Shown: positions 17,525 to 25,548 of the stretch, piece by piece
Layout: each line of letters begins with the position of its first letter
How positions within the stretch are numbered: position 1 is the first letter of the stretch
Source of the DNA: Saccharospirillum impatiens DSM 12546
GTDB lineage: Bacteria; Pseudomonadota; Gammaproteobacteria; Pseudomonadales; Natronospirillaceae
Assembly (NCBI RefSeq): GCF_000423605.1
Contig: NZ_AUIH01000032.1
Coordinates: 1-49,831, forward strand
Length of the DNA: 49,831 nt
Direction of reading: 5' to 3'
Notes under the pieces: model-generated
What the model was told of the DNA's origin: nothing
What the model saw: the letters and a program-made list of their open reading frames with translations, nothing else
Databases searched by the model: none
Translations under genes and position numbers: made by a program

Positions 17525-20284
17525 ATGGTGCTCAGCAAATTCTTTGGTAAAAAAACCACCCCCGCAAAACCCGCCTCGACAACCCCGGGGCGTCGACGCG
17601 TCGACCCCCCCGCGGCGGGCATGGAGCAGTGGCTTGGTCAGGTACAGGCCTCTGACCCGAAGCAACGCAAGGAGGCGATGGTTGAACTGGCCAGGGCCAT
17701 GGATACCGGCCAACTGACCATGGAACATCGCCAGCAGATGCCCGCGGCCGAACAGCTGGCTCTGAGCCTGCATGTTGAATCGCCATTGTCTGACGTCAGC
17801 GAAGCGCTTTGGGTGGAGGTCGCGTGCTATGGCTTTTCGGCTCGGGTTCGGATTGCCGCCGCTGAAAATGTGACTGGTATTGAAGCTCTGGAGCAACTGC
17901 TGAAGCACGCCAAAGGGCGGGATAAAGCCGTTTATCGGCTGGTTAAAACCCAGTTGGAAGAACACAAGCAGGCGCACCAGGCATTGCAAGCCAGGGAGGA
18001 CCACACCCGTCGGCTGGTTGAACAACTGGAACGTCATGCAAAAGCCCCTGTAGACCCGCTCTACAGTGGCAAGTTACGAGCGCTTCAGGAGCAATGGTCG
18101 CAGAACAGCCCATACGCTGATGATGCCCTGACCGGGCGCTGGCAGCAGGCTATTCTGGATGCCGAGGCCAGACGTCCAGTGGTGCCTGATACGGTGGATC
18201 ATGAAGCGCCTGCGCCCGAAACTGACCAGGCACTTCAGGAAGCGGCCGACGCCCGGGAAACAGACGATGACATCGAGGCGGATGTCGACATTCAGCCGGA
18301 AAGCGAACAAGCCGTGCACGACCCGGTGCGGACTCAACTTATTCAACATCTGTGGCAGGATCTAAAAGACCGTCTTGATCAGTCGGATATTGACCCGACC
18401 CAGGTGCGTGAGGCCATGCTGTATTTGACCGAGCAACAGCACCACTGGCGACAGACCGAGCAATTGCAGCCTGCCAATCGAGAGGAGGAGCGCGCTTTTC
18501 ATCAGCTTTGCACCACCTATGAAACGTCACTGAATACCCTGGCACGCCTGATAGATCGTCATGGCCCTCTGGGGCAATGGCTGCCCGCCATAGAGGCAGA
18601 CCCGGCAGGGCATGATGCGCTCGCTCATGGTCTGGATGAATGGCTGCACAGCCTGGACTGGCCGCAGGGAGAGCCGGAACCGGAAATTAAGCCCAGGGTG
18701 GAGCGGGCAGTTCAGATGCATCACGACCAACTGGCCGAGCATCGTAAACAGGGCATTCAGGCGGTACGTCAGGCACGTGGGTTGATTCAGCGCTGTCAGG
18801 GGGCGGTTAATGATGGTCACCTGAAACGCGCATCAGGCCTGTTGCAGGGGGTCCGAGATGCGGTAGTGAACCTGAAACCGGAAGAGCACCATGGGCTGTT
18901 CCGTCAGTTCGAGGAGACCGAGCAGGCCGTTGAGAAGCTGCGCGACTGGCAGAGCTTCGCGGTATTACCCAAAAAAGAAGCCCTGATAGAGCGAATGCGT
19001 CACCTGCTCGGGCAGTCGTTGCCACCAGAGGATCGCGCCCGACAGATCCGCGAGATGCAGGATGAATGGCGGATGCTCAGCCGGGGGCTGCAAAGCCAGC
19101 ATCAGGAATTGTGGGAAGCATTCCACGACTTGGCGCAGAAAGCCTATGAACCCTGCAAGGTCTTTTTCGAAGAACAGGGCAAGCTAAGGACGTTGAATTT
19201 GCACCAGCGCCAAGCGCTGGCAGAGCAGTTGGGGCAATACGAGCAGTTGATTAAGAGCAAGGGGCTTGACTTAAAAGAGCTTGATCGCGTGCTGACGCTG
19301 GCCCGCAATGACTGGCGCCGGTTCTCACCGGTAGATCGGGCCGCCAACAAGTCAGTTCAGGCCGAGTTCAATGCCGTGTTCCAACGATTGCGCGACCGGC
19401 TGCAAGATGAACAGCAAGTCTTTCGCGAAGCCAAGTTGGCTATTATTGAGCAAGCCCGGGCCTTGCTGGATGAACCCGATTCGCGCCAGGCAACGGATAC
19501 AGCCAAGCAACTGCAGCGCGACTGGCAGCAGGCCGGGCATCTGGCGCGGCGTGATGAACAGGCCCTGTGGAAATCGTTCCGGGCTATCTGTGATGAACTC
19601 TTCGCCCGTCGGGAAGCGGCAGCTGACGCCTTTAAAGCTGACCTGAATGCCCACAAGGCTCAGGCTGACGCCATTCTGGCGGGAATGGAGGCTTTATTGG
19701 CGGAACACGACCCGCTGGCGGCGAAAGAGCGGTTTGATGATCTAAAACGTCAGTACAGTGATCTGGGTACGCTACCCAAGGCCGACTATAAAAAACTGCA
19801 GGATCGCTTTGAGCGCTTCAACCAGGATTTCCAGTCCCGGCGTAAAGACATCAAAGCCCAGCAGCAGGATCAGCACTGGCAAGCCTTGTTCAACTGGAAT
19901 CGACATGCCCGTTTTGAGTGTGACTCGGCCGATGCGGCACAACTGCAGTGGCAGGCGTTGGATAAAATCCCTGCGCCAGCATCGAAGTTAGTGTCGTCGT
20001 TGCCACAATGGCAGGCGCCTGTTCCAGAAGACGAGCCGCTGCGCCGTAAAACCGTCGAGCTTGAAATACTGGCCCGGTCCGATACACCGGAAGACGATAA
20101 AACTTTGCGCATGGCATTGCAGGTGCAGCGCCTGACCGATGGTTTGGGTCAGCAAGTGAGCCAAAGTGACGTTGACCAGGCCGTTGTTGCCTGGCTTGCG
20201 ACCCCGGCTCGGGATAAAGCGCAATTCGATGCCTTGCTGGCACGGATGAAACAGGCTAGGCGGGACTGGATGATGTCGGTTTGA
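17525..20284 (+). CDS. DUF349 domain protein, coiled-coil rich
   Basis: A 919-residue cytoplasmic protein with no signal peptide. The N-terminal region (about 45-170) looks like HEAT-type helical repeats (PKQRKEAMVELARAMDTG). The rest is a series of charged helical segments with the spaced Trp pattern of DUF349 repeats, for example QIREMQDEWRMLS, LARNDWRRFSP and TAKQLQRDWQQAG, at least three or four copies between residues about 480 and 780. Asp/Glu- and Gln-rich linkers separate them. Molecular function of DUF349 proteins is poorly known. GGGAG precedes the ATG. The gene shares a 207-bp divergent promoter region with sbcB and is followed by the tRNA promoter, with no terminator seen. Confidence 0.85.
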   Translation: MVLSKFFGKKTTPAKPASTTPGRRRVDPPAAGMEQWLGQVQASDPKQRKEAMVELARAMDTGQLTMEHRQQMPAAEQLALSLHVESPLSDVSEALWVEVACYGFSARVRIAAAENVTGIEALEQLLKHAKGRDKAVYRLVKTQLEEHKQAHQALQAREDHTRRLVEQLERHAKAPVDPLYSGKLRALQEQWSQNSPYADDALTGRWQQAILDAEARRPVVPDTVDHEAPAPETDQALQEAADARETDDDIEADVDIQPESEQAVHDPVRTQLIQHLWQDLKDRLDQSDIDPTQVREAMLYLTEQQHHWRQTEQLQPANREEERAFHQLCTTYETSLNTLARLIDRHGPLGQWLPAIEADPAGHDALAHGLDEWLHSLDWPQGEPEPEIKPRVERAVQMHHDQLAEHRKQGIQAVRQARGLIQRCQGAVNDGHLKRASGLLQGVRDAVVNLKPEEHHGLFRQFEETEQAVEKLRDWQSFAVLPKKEALIERMRHLLGQSLPPEDRARQIREMQDEWRMLSRGLQSQHQELWEAFHDLAQKAYEPCKVFFEEQGKLRTLNLHQRQALAEQLGQYEQLIKSKGLDLKELDRVLTLARNDWRRFSPVDRAANKSVQAEFNAVFQRLRDRLQDEQQVFREAKLAIIEQARALLDEPDSRQATDTAKQLQRDWQQAGHLARRDEQALWKSFRAICDELFARREAAADAFKADLNAHKAQADAILAGMEALLAEHDPLAAKERFDDLKRQYSDLGTLPKADYKKLQDRFERFNQDFQSRRKDIKAQQQDQHWQALFNWNRHARFECDSADAAQLQWQALDKIPAPASKLVSSLPQWQAPVPEDEPLRRKTVELEILARSDTPEDDKTLRMALQVQRLTDGLGQQVSQSDVDQAVVAWLATPARDKAQFDALLARMKQARRDWMMSV

Positions 20285-20315
20285 CAGAAAAAACTGAAAA
20301 AAATCATAAAGTTAG

Positions 20316-20344
20316 TTGACAGTCACCGGGGTCGTCATTAATAT
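20316..20344 (+). promoter_or_regulatory. Strong sigma70 promoter of the initiator tRNA
   Basis: TTGACA (20316-20321), a 17-bp spacer and TAATAT (20339-20344) make a near-consensus promoter. It is followed by a GC-rich discriminator (GCGTCCCC), as in growth-rate and ppGpp-controlled stable RNA promoters. The predicted start is near 20351, leaving a leader of about 97 nt before the tRNA. Confidence 0.85.
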
Positions 20345-20447
20345 GCGTCCCCGTTGAGAGGCAATGACCGAACGGTCAGCAAAGCAGGGTAACCGAACCA
20401 GAATCGGGTGCCCGGTTTCGAAGAGAAACACTCTCTAAACAAGTTAT

Positions 20448-20524
<77 letters not shown>

Positions 20525-20533
20525 TATTTTAAA

Positions 20534-20563
20534 AGCCCGATCATAAATGATCGGGCTTTTTTT
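20534..20563 (+). terminator. Rho-independent terminator of the tRNA
   Basis: AGCCCGATCA (20534-20543) pairs perfectly with TGATCGGGCT (20548-20557) over a TAAA loop, followed by a run of seven T including the last base of the stem. It starts ten bases after the tRNA CCA. Confidence 0.93.
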
Positions 20564-20570
20564 ATGTCTC

Positions 20571-20651
20571 ATGGAAAAACAGCGGTCTGGCGGCTCCACT
20601 GGGCTCATCACCCGAAGGCGCTGGCCGGTTAAATCCCGCCTCCCGTTACCA
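20571..20651 (+). pseudogene. Decayed initiator tRNA copy
   Basis: The stretch retains clear tRNA-fMet pieces in order: GTCTGG, then GGGCTCATCACCCGAAGG (anticodon arm, CAT kept), then GGTTAAATCC and a terminal TTACCA. D-stem, variable loop and T-stem carry substitutions and small indels, and the 5' acceptor strand is lost, so it cannot fold as a working tRNA. It lies 127 bases after the intact gene, measured CCA to CCA. It is either a decayed tandem duplicate or the scar of an integration event at the tRNA 3' end. Confidence 0.75.
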
Positions 20652-20810
20652 AGCAGTAAACACTCGCACAGCAATGTTCGTTTTTATTTGTGTTTGGGGA
20701 AATAGATGCCTGGTCCTCGTGGGGTTCTTTGTGACTGACACAAACGCGGCCCGGATACTATGCCTGGTTGATAGCCTGTGCACCGTATTGGGAGATGCGA
20801 CAGTGTCGAC

Positions 20811-21806
20811 TTAAAGCGTTCCGCCGGTTTCGATCCGGTAGCCCAGGTCTATGACCGGCTCACCACCGGGTCCGCCCTGTATGCGTGCCAGCAGTTCAGT
20901 TGCGGCACGCTCGCCAATAGCTTCACGGGGCGTGACAACGCTGGCCAGGCGCGGGGCCATTACCTGACCAACGTCATGACCGTGAAAGCCTGCGATGGCC
21001 ATGTCTTGCGGTACACGAAGCTGTTGGCGTAGGCACTCGAAATAGGCACCAATGGCGACATCATCGTTGGTGCAGAACAGACCGTCGGCCTGGGAGTAGT
21101 TGGACGTTATCTCACGCAACAGGGCTGCACCAACGCTGAACGATGAGCGCTGCGAGCTCTGCAGTGTCTTAGGGGTCAGGCCATGCTCGAGCATGGCTTT
21201 GTTATAACCCTCCTGTCGCTGCAGTGTGCGGGCGTCCATGCGCACGGCGAGGTAAAGGATTTTTCGGCGGCCCGCTTTTATCATGGCGCAAACCATGTCG
21301 TATGCAGCAACGACGTTGTCGTAGCCAACGGCCTGATGCAAGGGGGCGCTGTGAGTGTCCATGATTTCAATCGTGGGTATACCTGCTGTTTCGAGCATAC
21401 GCAGGCTGCGGTTGGTATGCTGGTTTTCCGAGAGTATGACGCCATCAACATTGTACGACAGCAGCGACGATAGGCTTATTTCTTCCATTTCCATGCTATA
21501 GCCATAGTGCGCCAGCATCAGATGGTAGCCTCGGGGTTCAGTGACCGACTCGATCCCTTTGATGACATCCGCGAATACCAGGTTGGTTAAAGACGGAACC
21601 AGTACGCCAATGGCCCGGCTGGTAGATTTCGACAAAATATCGGGTCCGCGGTTGGGTATGTACCCCAGCGTCTCGGCGACACGGAAAATGCGCGCTCGCA
21701 GCGCTTCAGATACAGTGTCCGGTTCGCGCAGACACCGACTCACCGTCATTTTAGTGGCGCCTACCTGGTCGGCGATATCCTGCAGTGTGGGTCGTCTCTT
21801 TTTCAC
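20811..21806 (-). CDS. LacI-family repressor, GntR-like (gluconate)
   Basis: About 331 residues from a GTG start at 21806; this start gives MKKRRPTLQDIADQVGA, matching E. coli GntR in sequence and total length, and has AAGG ten bases upstream. An in-frame TTG at 21815 is less likely. The HTH (TKMTVSRCLREP) is followed by the hinge region YIPNRGPDILSKSTSRAIG and a periplasmic-binding-type sensor domain. GAFHGHD-like GFHGHDVGQVMAPRLASV near the C-terminus is very close to GntR. It should repress gluconate uptake and Entner-Doudoroff genes, yet none is adjacent. The gene stands alone between the tRNA locus and the cold-shock gene. Confidence 0.9.
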   Translation of the reverse strand: MKKRRPTLQDIADQVGATKMTVSRCLREPDTVSEALRARIFRVAETLGYIPNRGPDILSKSTSRAIGVLVPSLTNLVFADVIKGIESVTEPRGYHLMLAHYGYSMEMEEISLSSLLSYNVDGVILSENQHTNRSLRMLETAGIPTIEIMDTHSAPLHQAVGYDNVVAAYDMVCAMIKAGRRKILYLAVRMDARTLQRQEGYNKAMLEHGLTPKTLQSSQRSSFSVGAALLREITSNYSQADGLFCTNDDVAIGAYFECLRQQLRVPQDMAIAGFHGHDVGQVMAPRLASVVTPREAIGERAATELLARIQGGPGGEPVIDLGYRIETGGTL

Positions 21807-22214
21807 GCTTTTCAAGCCTTAGCCCGTCGGTTCAATCAGCATCGAGCACCGATAATACACCCAATGCCCTGAATTACCGAAGGCTGTGCGGACATGGGTC
21901 CTGAGCTGGTTCCGGGTGGCGCCCCATCAACTGTGCATCGTGCTCTCAATTTTTTTCTCAATGTAAAGGCAATCAAATCAATCAGTTAGGACCAGCGTTC
22001 GAAATAAATGTGGTCAAGGGTTCAGAAACCTTTGACTTCATCTGTGGAATCTATATCCTTCGTTACAGCTTAAAAAGAAAGACGCTAGATAGTTTAATTG
22101 CTCCATGCCGGTTTAGTTATATTCCTGCCTTGAAGTTCTTAAGTACGTCGCTCCAATTTTTACGCTAAAAGAGCTCAATTTCGGGCACAATTGTTAATTG
22201 ATAGGAAGATAACT
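21807..22214. other. Divergent intergenic region, gntR-like to cold-shock gene
   Basis: This 408-bp region holds the promoters of two divergent genes. The right part is AT-rich and probably includes a long untranslated leader for the cold-shock gene, as is usual for cspA-type mRNAs; I cannot recognise a definite cold-box or promoter. A T-run at 21951-21957 is not part of a clear hairpin. No gene is evident. Confidence 0.45.
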
Positions 22215-22421
22215 ATGTCTACAGTAACTGGTACAGTAAAGTGGTTTAACGAAGCAAAAGGTTTTGGTTTCATCGAGCAGGAAGGCGGCAAAGACGTTTT
22301 CGCTCATTTCAGCGCCATCACTGGTTCTGGCTTCAAAACCCTGACCGAAGGCCAAAAAGTTGAGTTCACCGTAACTCAAGGCCAGAAAGGTCCTCAAGCT
22401 GAGAACATCACCCCGTTGTAA
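22215..22421 (+). CDS. Cold-shock protein, CspA family
   Basis: A 68-residue single-domain OB-fold nucleic acid chaperone. Both RNA-binding motifs are present: [14 protein letters not shown] (RNP1) near residue 10 and DVFAHFSAI (RNP2) near residue 28. The end ...[10 protein letters not shown] is typical. ATG 22215 has AGGAAG nine bases upstream; a TTG start 24 bases earlier in the same frame would add residues alien to the family. Such proteins bind single-stranded RNA or DNA and melt mRNA structure in the cold or in stationary phase. The gene is single, with its own terminator. Whether it is cold-inducible or constitutive cannot be told from sequence. Confidence 0.96.
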   Translation: MSTVTGTVKWFNEAKGFGFIEQEGGKDVFAHFSAITGSGFKTLTEGQKVEFTVTQGQKGPQAENITPL

Positions 22422-22762
22422 GGGTTGATTGATTCGAAGAAGGGCTCTGCGTAAGCAGGGCCTTTTTTGTTTGTGCCTGACTAAAGAAGGCTTCACCTGA
22501 GGCTGGCAAGTCAGACTTTGTGTTAACGTTGTGCTTCCCACGGAAACTCGACAAAAGTCGTACACCCCCCATCCCCGCCAGACTTTGATTTTTTCAAGAA
22601 GTCTCGTACACTGTTTTAACCATCCCGTTACAATCTCCTCTGGGGTGAATATCGCCCATGAGTCGCGAAAGCGGACCCATTGAGCTACTGTAAGATCACT
22701 GTGAAGGCCTGTGTGCAGTAATGTCACCCCTTTAACCGTTTGAGTGAGAGGTCACCAGTTCG
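22422..22762. other. Intergenic region, cold-shock gene to GAF-GGDEF-EAL gene
   Basis: The first part carries the cold-shock terminator (22443-22468). The remaining 290 bp up to the next start show no gene, repeat or clear promoter. A GAGAGG at about 22746 precedes the start at 22763. Confidence 0.45.
22443..22468 (+). terminator. Rho-independent terminator of the cold-shock gene
   Basis: GGCTCTGC (22443-22450) pairs with GCAGGGCC (22455-22462, one G-T pair) over a GTAA loop and is followed by six T (22463-22468). Confidence 0.88.
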
Positions 22763-24625
22763 ATGCTAAGCGAGACTGACCTAACCTGGAAATCCTTTCT
22801 GGAGATGATATCCAGTCTGTCTGCGCAGTTTGTTGCGACACCTCATCATAAAGTTGACAAGGTAATTCAACAGGCACTGGACCGGGTTGGTCGCTACTTT
22901 AACGCAGACAGAAGTTACCTTTTTCTGTTTACCGAGGATGGCCGACTTTGCAGTAACACCCATGAATGGTGTGCGGAAGGCGTCACTGAACAAATCGAAG
23001 GCTTGCAGAATCTTGAAGCCGACGTATTTCCGAATTGGTTGCGCTCTTTTAGTGAAGGTATGCCGGTTCACATCCCCCAGGTCAATGATATCCCCTCAGA
23101 CAGTGTCGAATACGGCATCTTAGCGCATCAGGGTGTGCAGTCGGCATTGATGGTGCCAATGAATACCAAGGACGGGCTGTTTGGCATGTTTGGCCTCGAC
23201 CTCGTGCGTACCCACAAGTCCTGGAGTGAGGATGAAATAGCGGCGATCCGGCTGTTGGCAGGCAATATTTGCAGTTTGTTGCAACGTCAGAAGGCTGAAC
23301 AGAAAATTGACCGGCTGGCCTTTTTTGACACCCTGACCGGGCTTGCCAATCGATCTTTGATTCGCGAACGAATTCGCCAGAGTTTGCGCTCCAGTCAGCG
23401 GTCGTCGCTGTACAATGCACTGATTGTGATTGATCTTGATCGCTTCAAGTCACTCAATGAAGAATACGGGCATCATTGTGGTGATGAACTGCTGAGCCAG
23501 ATGGCAGAGCGATTACGACGGTTTATTCCAGAAAGCGATTCACTGGCCCGGTTGGGAGACGACGAGTTTGCTGTCCTGGTCGATAGTGTATCGTCTGAAC
23601 TTACCGATACTCTGACTCGTGTTAAAAAACTGTGCGAGACGCTCAATGAAGTCTGTACCGAACCCTATGAGGTCGAGGGGCAGCGAATACATCTGAGCAT
23701 CAGCTTTGGTATCAGTATATTCGACGGCGATATCAAGGATGTCGAAGTGCCGCTGCGCCAGTCTGATATCGCCATTCGCCGGGCGAAAGCCTCTGGTGGC
23801 AATACCATTCGTTTTTACGATAATCACCTGGAAGTCTTGTCAGTTCAACGCACCAGTTTGCTGCACGACATGAGACAGGCCTTGTTGAACGACCAGTTCG
23901 AGTTGCACTACCAGGTGTTGGTCGATGCTGATCGCAAGCCGGTGGCCTGTGAAGCCCTGGTACGCTGGAACCACCCGGAACGTGGGTTGCTGCTGCCCGG
24001 TGTGTTCATCCCTTTTGCCGAAGAAAGTGGGATGATTGTTCGACTGGGGCGTAAAATTCTGAGCCTCGCGTGCGAACAGTTACAGATCTGGCAAGACGAC
24101 CCGTTGTTGGGTCAGTTGCCAATGTCAGTCAACATCAGTATGAAACAATTCAGGGATCCGGGCTTTGCCAGCTTTGTTTCCAGCCTGGTCGATTTTCAAC
24201 CTCAGCTCTGTCGTCAGTTAAAATTGGAAATTACCGAATCCCTGCTGGCGGTTAACCTTGATGACGTCATCATGACCATGGATAAACTGGTGGCACTGGG
24301 ACTGACCTTTTCTCTCGATGACTTCGGCACAGGTTATTCCTCGCTGTCTTACCTGCGCAGTTTGCCGTTGTCTCAATTGAAGATTGACCGCAGTTTTGTT
24401 CAGGAGGTTGCCGAACAGGCTCAATCCCGGGCTATTGCCCAAACCATTCTCACCCTTGGTTCAAACCTGGGGCTTGATGTCGTCGCTGAAGGTGTGGAGA
24501 CAACGGAGCAAAGAGCTGAACTGGTGGCGATGGGATGCCAGATTTTTCAGGGGTATCTTTTTTCCAGACCTGTCCCCGCAGCTGAGTTTGAAGCCCAGGT
24601 ACGGTCTGGCATTATCATCGATTGA
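22763..24625 (+). CDS. GAF-GGDEF-EAL protein, likely c-di-GMP phosphodiesterase
   Basis: A 620-residue signalling protein. Residues about 20-175 form a GAF-type sensor; no membrane segments or signal peptide are seen, so it should be cytoplasmic. Residues about 185-350 are a GGDEF domain starting FFDTLTGLANRSLI, but the signature reads RLGDDEF: the second Gly is Asp, so cyclase activity is doubtful. Residues about 365-615 are an EAL domain with EALVRW, LEITES, DDFGTGYSSL, KIDRSFV and EGVE intact, so c-di-GMP hydrolysis is likely, perhaps tuned by GTP binding to the degenerate GGDEF. The gene is monocistronic. The ligand of the GAF domain is unknown. Confidence 0.93.
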   Translation: MLSETDLTWKSFLEMISSLSAQFVATPHHKVDKVIQQALDRVGRYFNADRSYLFLFTEDGRLCSNTHEWCAEGVTEQIEGLQNLEADVFPNWLRSFSEGMPVHIPQVNDIPSDSVEYGILAHQGVQSALMVPMNTKDGLFGMFGLDLVRTHKSWSEDEIAAIRLLAGNICSLLQRQKAEQKIDRLAFFDTLTGLANRSLIRERIRQSLRSSQRSSLYNALIVIDLDRFKSLNEEYGHHCGDELLSQMAERLRRFIPESDSLARLGDDEFAVLVDSVSSELTDTLTRVKKLCETLNEVCTEPYEVEGQRIHLSISFGISIFDGDIKDVEVPLRQSDIAIRRAKASGGNTIRFYDNHLEVLSVQRTSLLHDMRQALLNDQFELHYQVLVDADRKPVACEALVRWNHPERGLLLPGVFIPFAEESGMIVRLGRKILSLACEQLQIWQDDPLLGQLPMSVNISMKQFRDPGFASFVSSLVDFQPQLCRQLKLEITESLLAVNLDDVIMTMDKLVALGLTFSLDDFGTGYSSLSYLRSLPLSQLKIDRSFVQEVAEQAQSRAIAQTILTLGSNLGLDVVAEGVETTEQRAELVAMGCQIFQGYLFSRPVPAAEFEAQVRSGIIID

Positions 24626-24630
24626 GTGGG

Positions 24631-25548
24631 TTACGACTCTGTTGATTGTTGGGCCAGCGGTATTACATCCACTTCGACGGTTAACTCGTGCGCACCCCCG
24701 CCATTCATGACCCCTCGCAGTGGGGTAACATCACCGTAGTCGCGTCCCCAGGCCAGCGTCAGGTACTGTTCACTGGGCAGGCTGCCGTTGGTCGGGTCGA
24801 TGTCGAGCCAGCCCCAGTTTGGGATGAAGACGCTCAGCCAGGCGTGGCTGGCATCGGCGCCGACTCGTTTTTCCTGCCCGGGGGGCGGCAACGTTTCCAG
24901 GTAACCGCTCACATAACGGGCAGCCAGGCCAACCGAACGCAGGGCGCCGATGGCAAGGTGGGCAAAGTCCTGGCATACGCCCTTGCGATCACTCAAGACA
25001 TCATCGAGCGGCGTGGCCAGCGTGCTGTATTCAGGGTCGTAGCTGAATTCGCGGTAGATTCTCTGGTTGAGAGCCAGCACCGAATCACATAAGGATCGAT
25101 GGGGCGAGAAACAATCCAGTGCGAAGACTCTCAGTGCCTCGCTGCGGTGAATGAAGGGCGAGTTCAGGGTGAACAGTCGCGCGTCTAGAATGTCCGGTTC
25201 TATGGGCACCGCGCTGGTGCCTCCATTCGGTGCGAGTTTGTCCACCACCGCCTCCCAGGCGACATGAACGTCGTCTCCGCTGGGGTCTGACCGTTTCTGT
25301 GTCGTGACCAGACTGCGAACGGTTACTTCCAGGCTGTCGTGGATATCCTGGATCGCAAAATAGACCAGGCGGTTGCCGAAAAAATCGTGCCGTTCATGCT
25401 GACGCAGTGGGGTGGGAGAAATCGATAATCGGGTGTTTTTGCACTGCTGAAAGTCTAGATCCCGGGGCAGCAGGCGTGCCTCATTGTGGCTAAGAGTTAC
25501 CGGGCTGCTGTATTCGTAATGAGTGGTGTGTCGCAGTTGGTACTTCAT
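24631..25548 (-). CDS. Transglutaminase-like protein of ATP-grasp/alpha-E cluster
   Basis: A 305-residue cytoplasmic protein. Residues about 1-85 match the bacterial transglutaminase N-terminal beta-sandwich (YEYSSPVTLSHNEARLLPR), and residues about 160-260 a transglutaminase core. The catalytic triad is intact: C192 in GVCQDFAH, H235 in ASHAWL, D251 in DIDPTN. Bacterial members of this group act as peptidases, amidases or transamidases on peptide-like substrates. Its start overlaps the stop of the fused ATP-grasp/alpha-E gene by 4 bp, so the two are translationally coupled. The operon lies opposite a second set of ATP-grasp, alpha-E and transglutaminase-fold genes. A role in making, cleaving or attaching a peptide product is inferred from context; the substrate is not known. 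Confidence 0.88.
   Translation of the reverse strand: MKYQLRHTTHYEYSSPVTLSHNEARLLPRDLDFQQCKNTRLSISPTPLRQHERHDFFGNRLVYFAIQDIHDSLEVTVRSLVTTQKRSDPSGDDVHVAWEAVVDKLAPNGGTSAVPIEPDILDARLFTLNSPFIHRSEALRVFALDCFSPHRSLCDSVLALNQRIYREFSYDPEYSTLATPLDDVLSDRKGVCQDFAHLAIGALRSVGLAARYVSGYLETLPPPGQEKRVGADASHAWLSVFIPNWGWLDIDPTNGSLPSEQYLTLAWGRDYGDVTPLRGVMNGGGAHELTVEVDVIPLAQQSTES

Noticed and set aside
17581-17606. GTCGACGCGTCGAC palindrome inside the DUF349 gene
   Set aside because: It lies within coding sequence for a basic/proline linker and most likely reflects codon usage, not a site.
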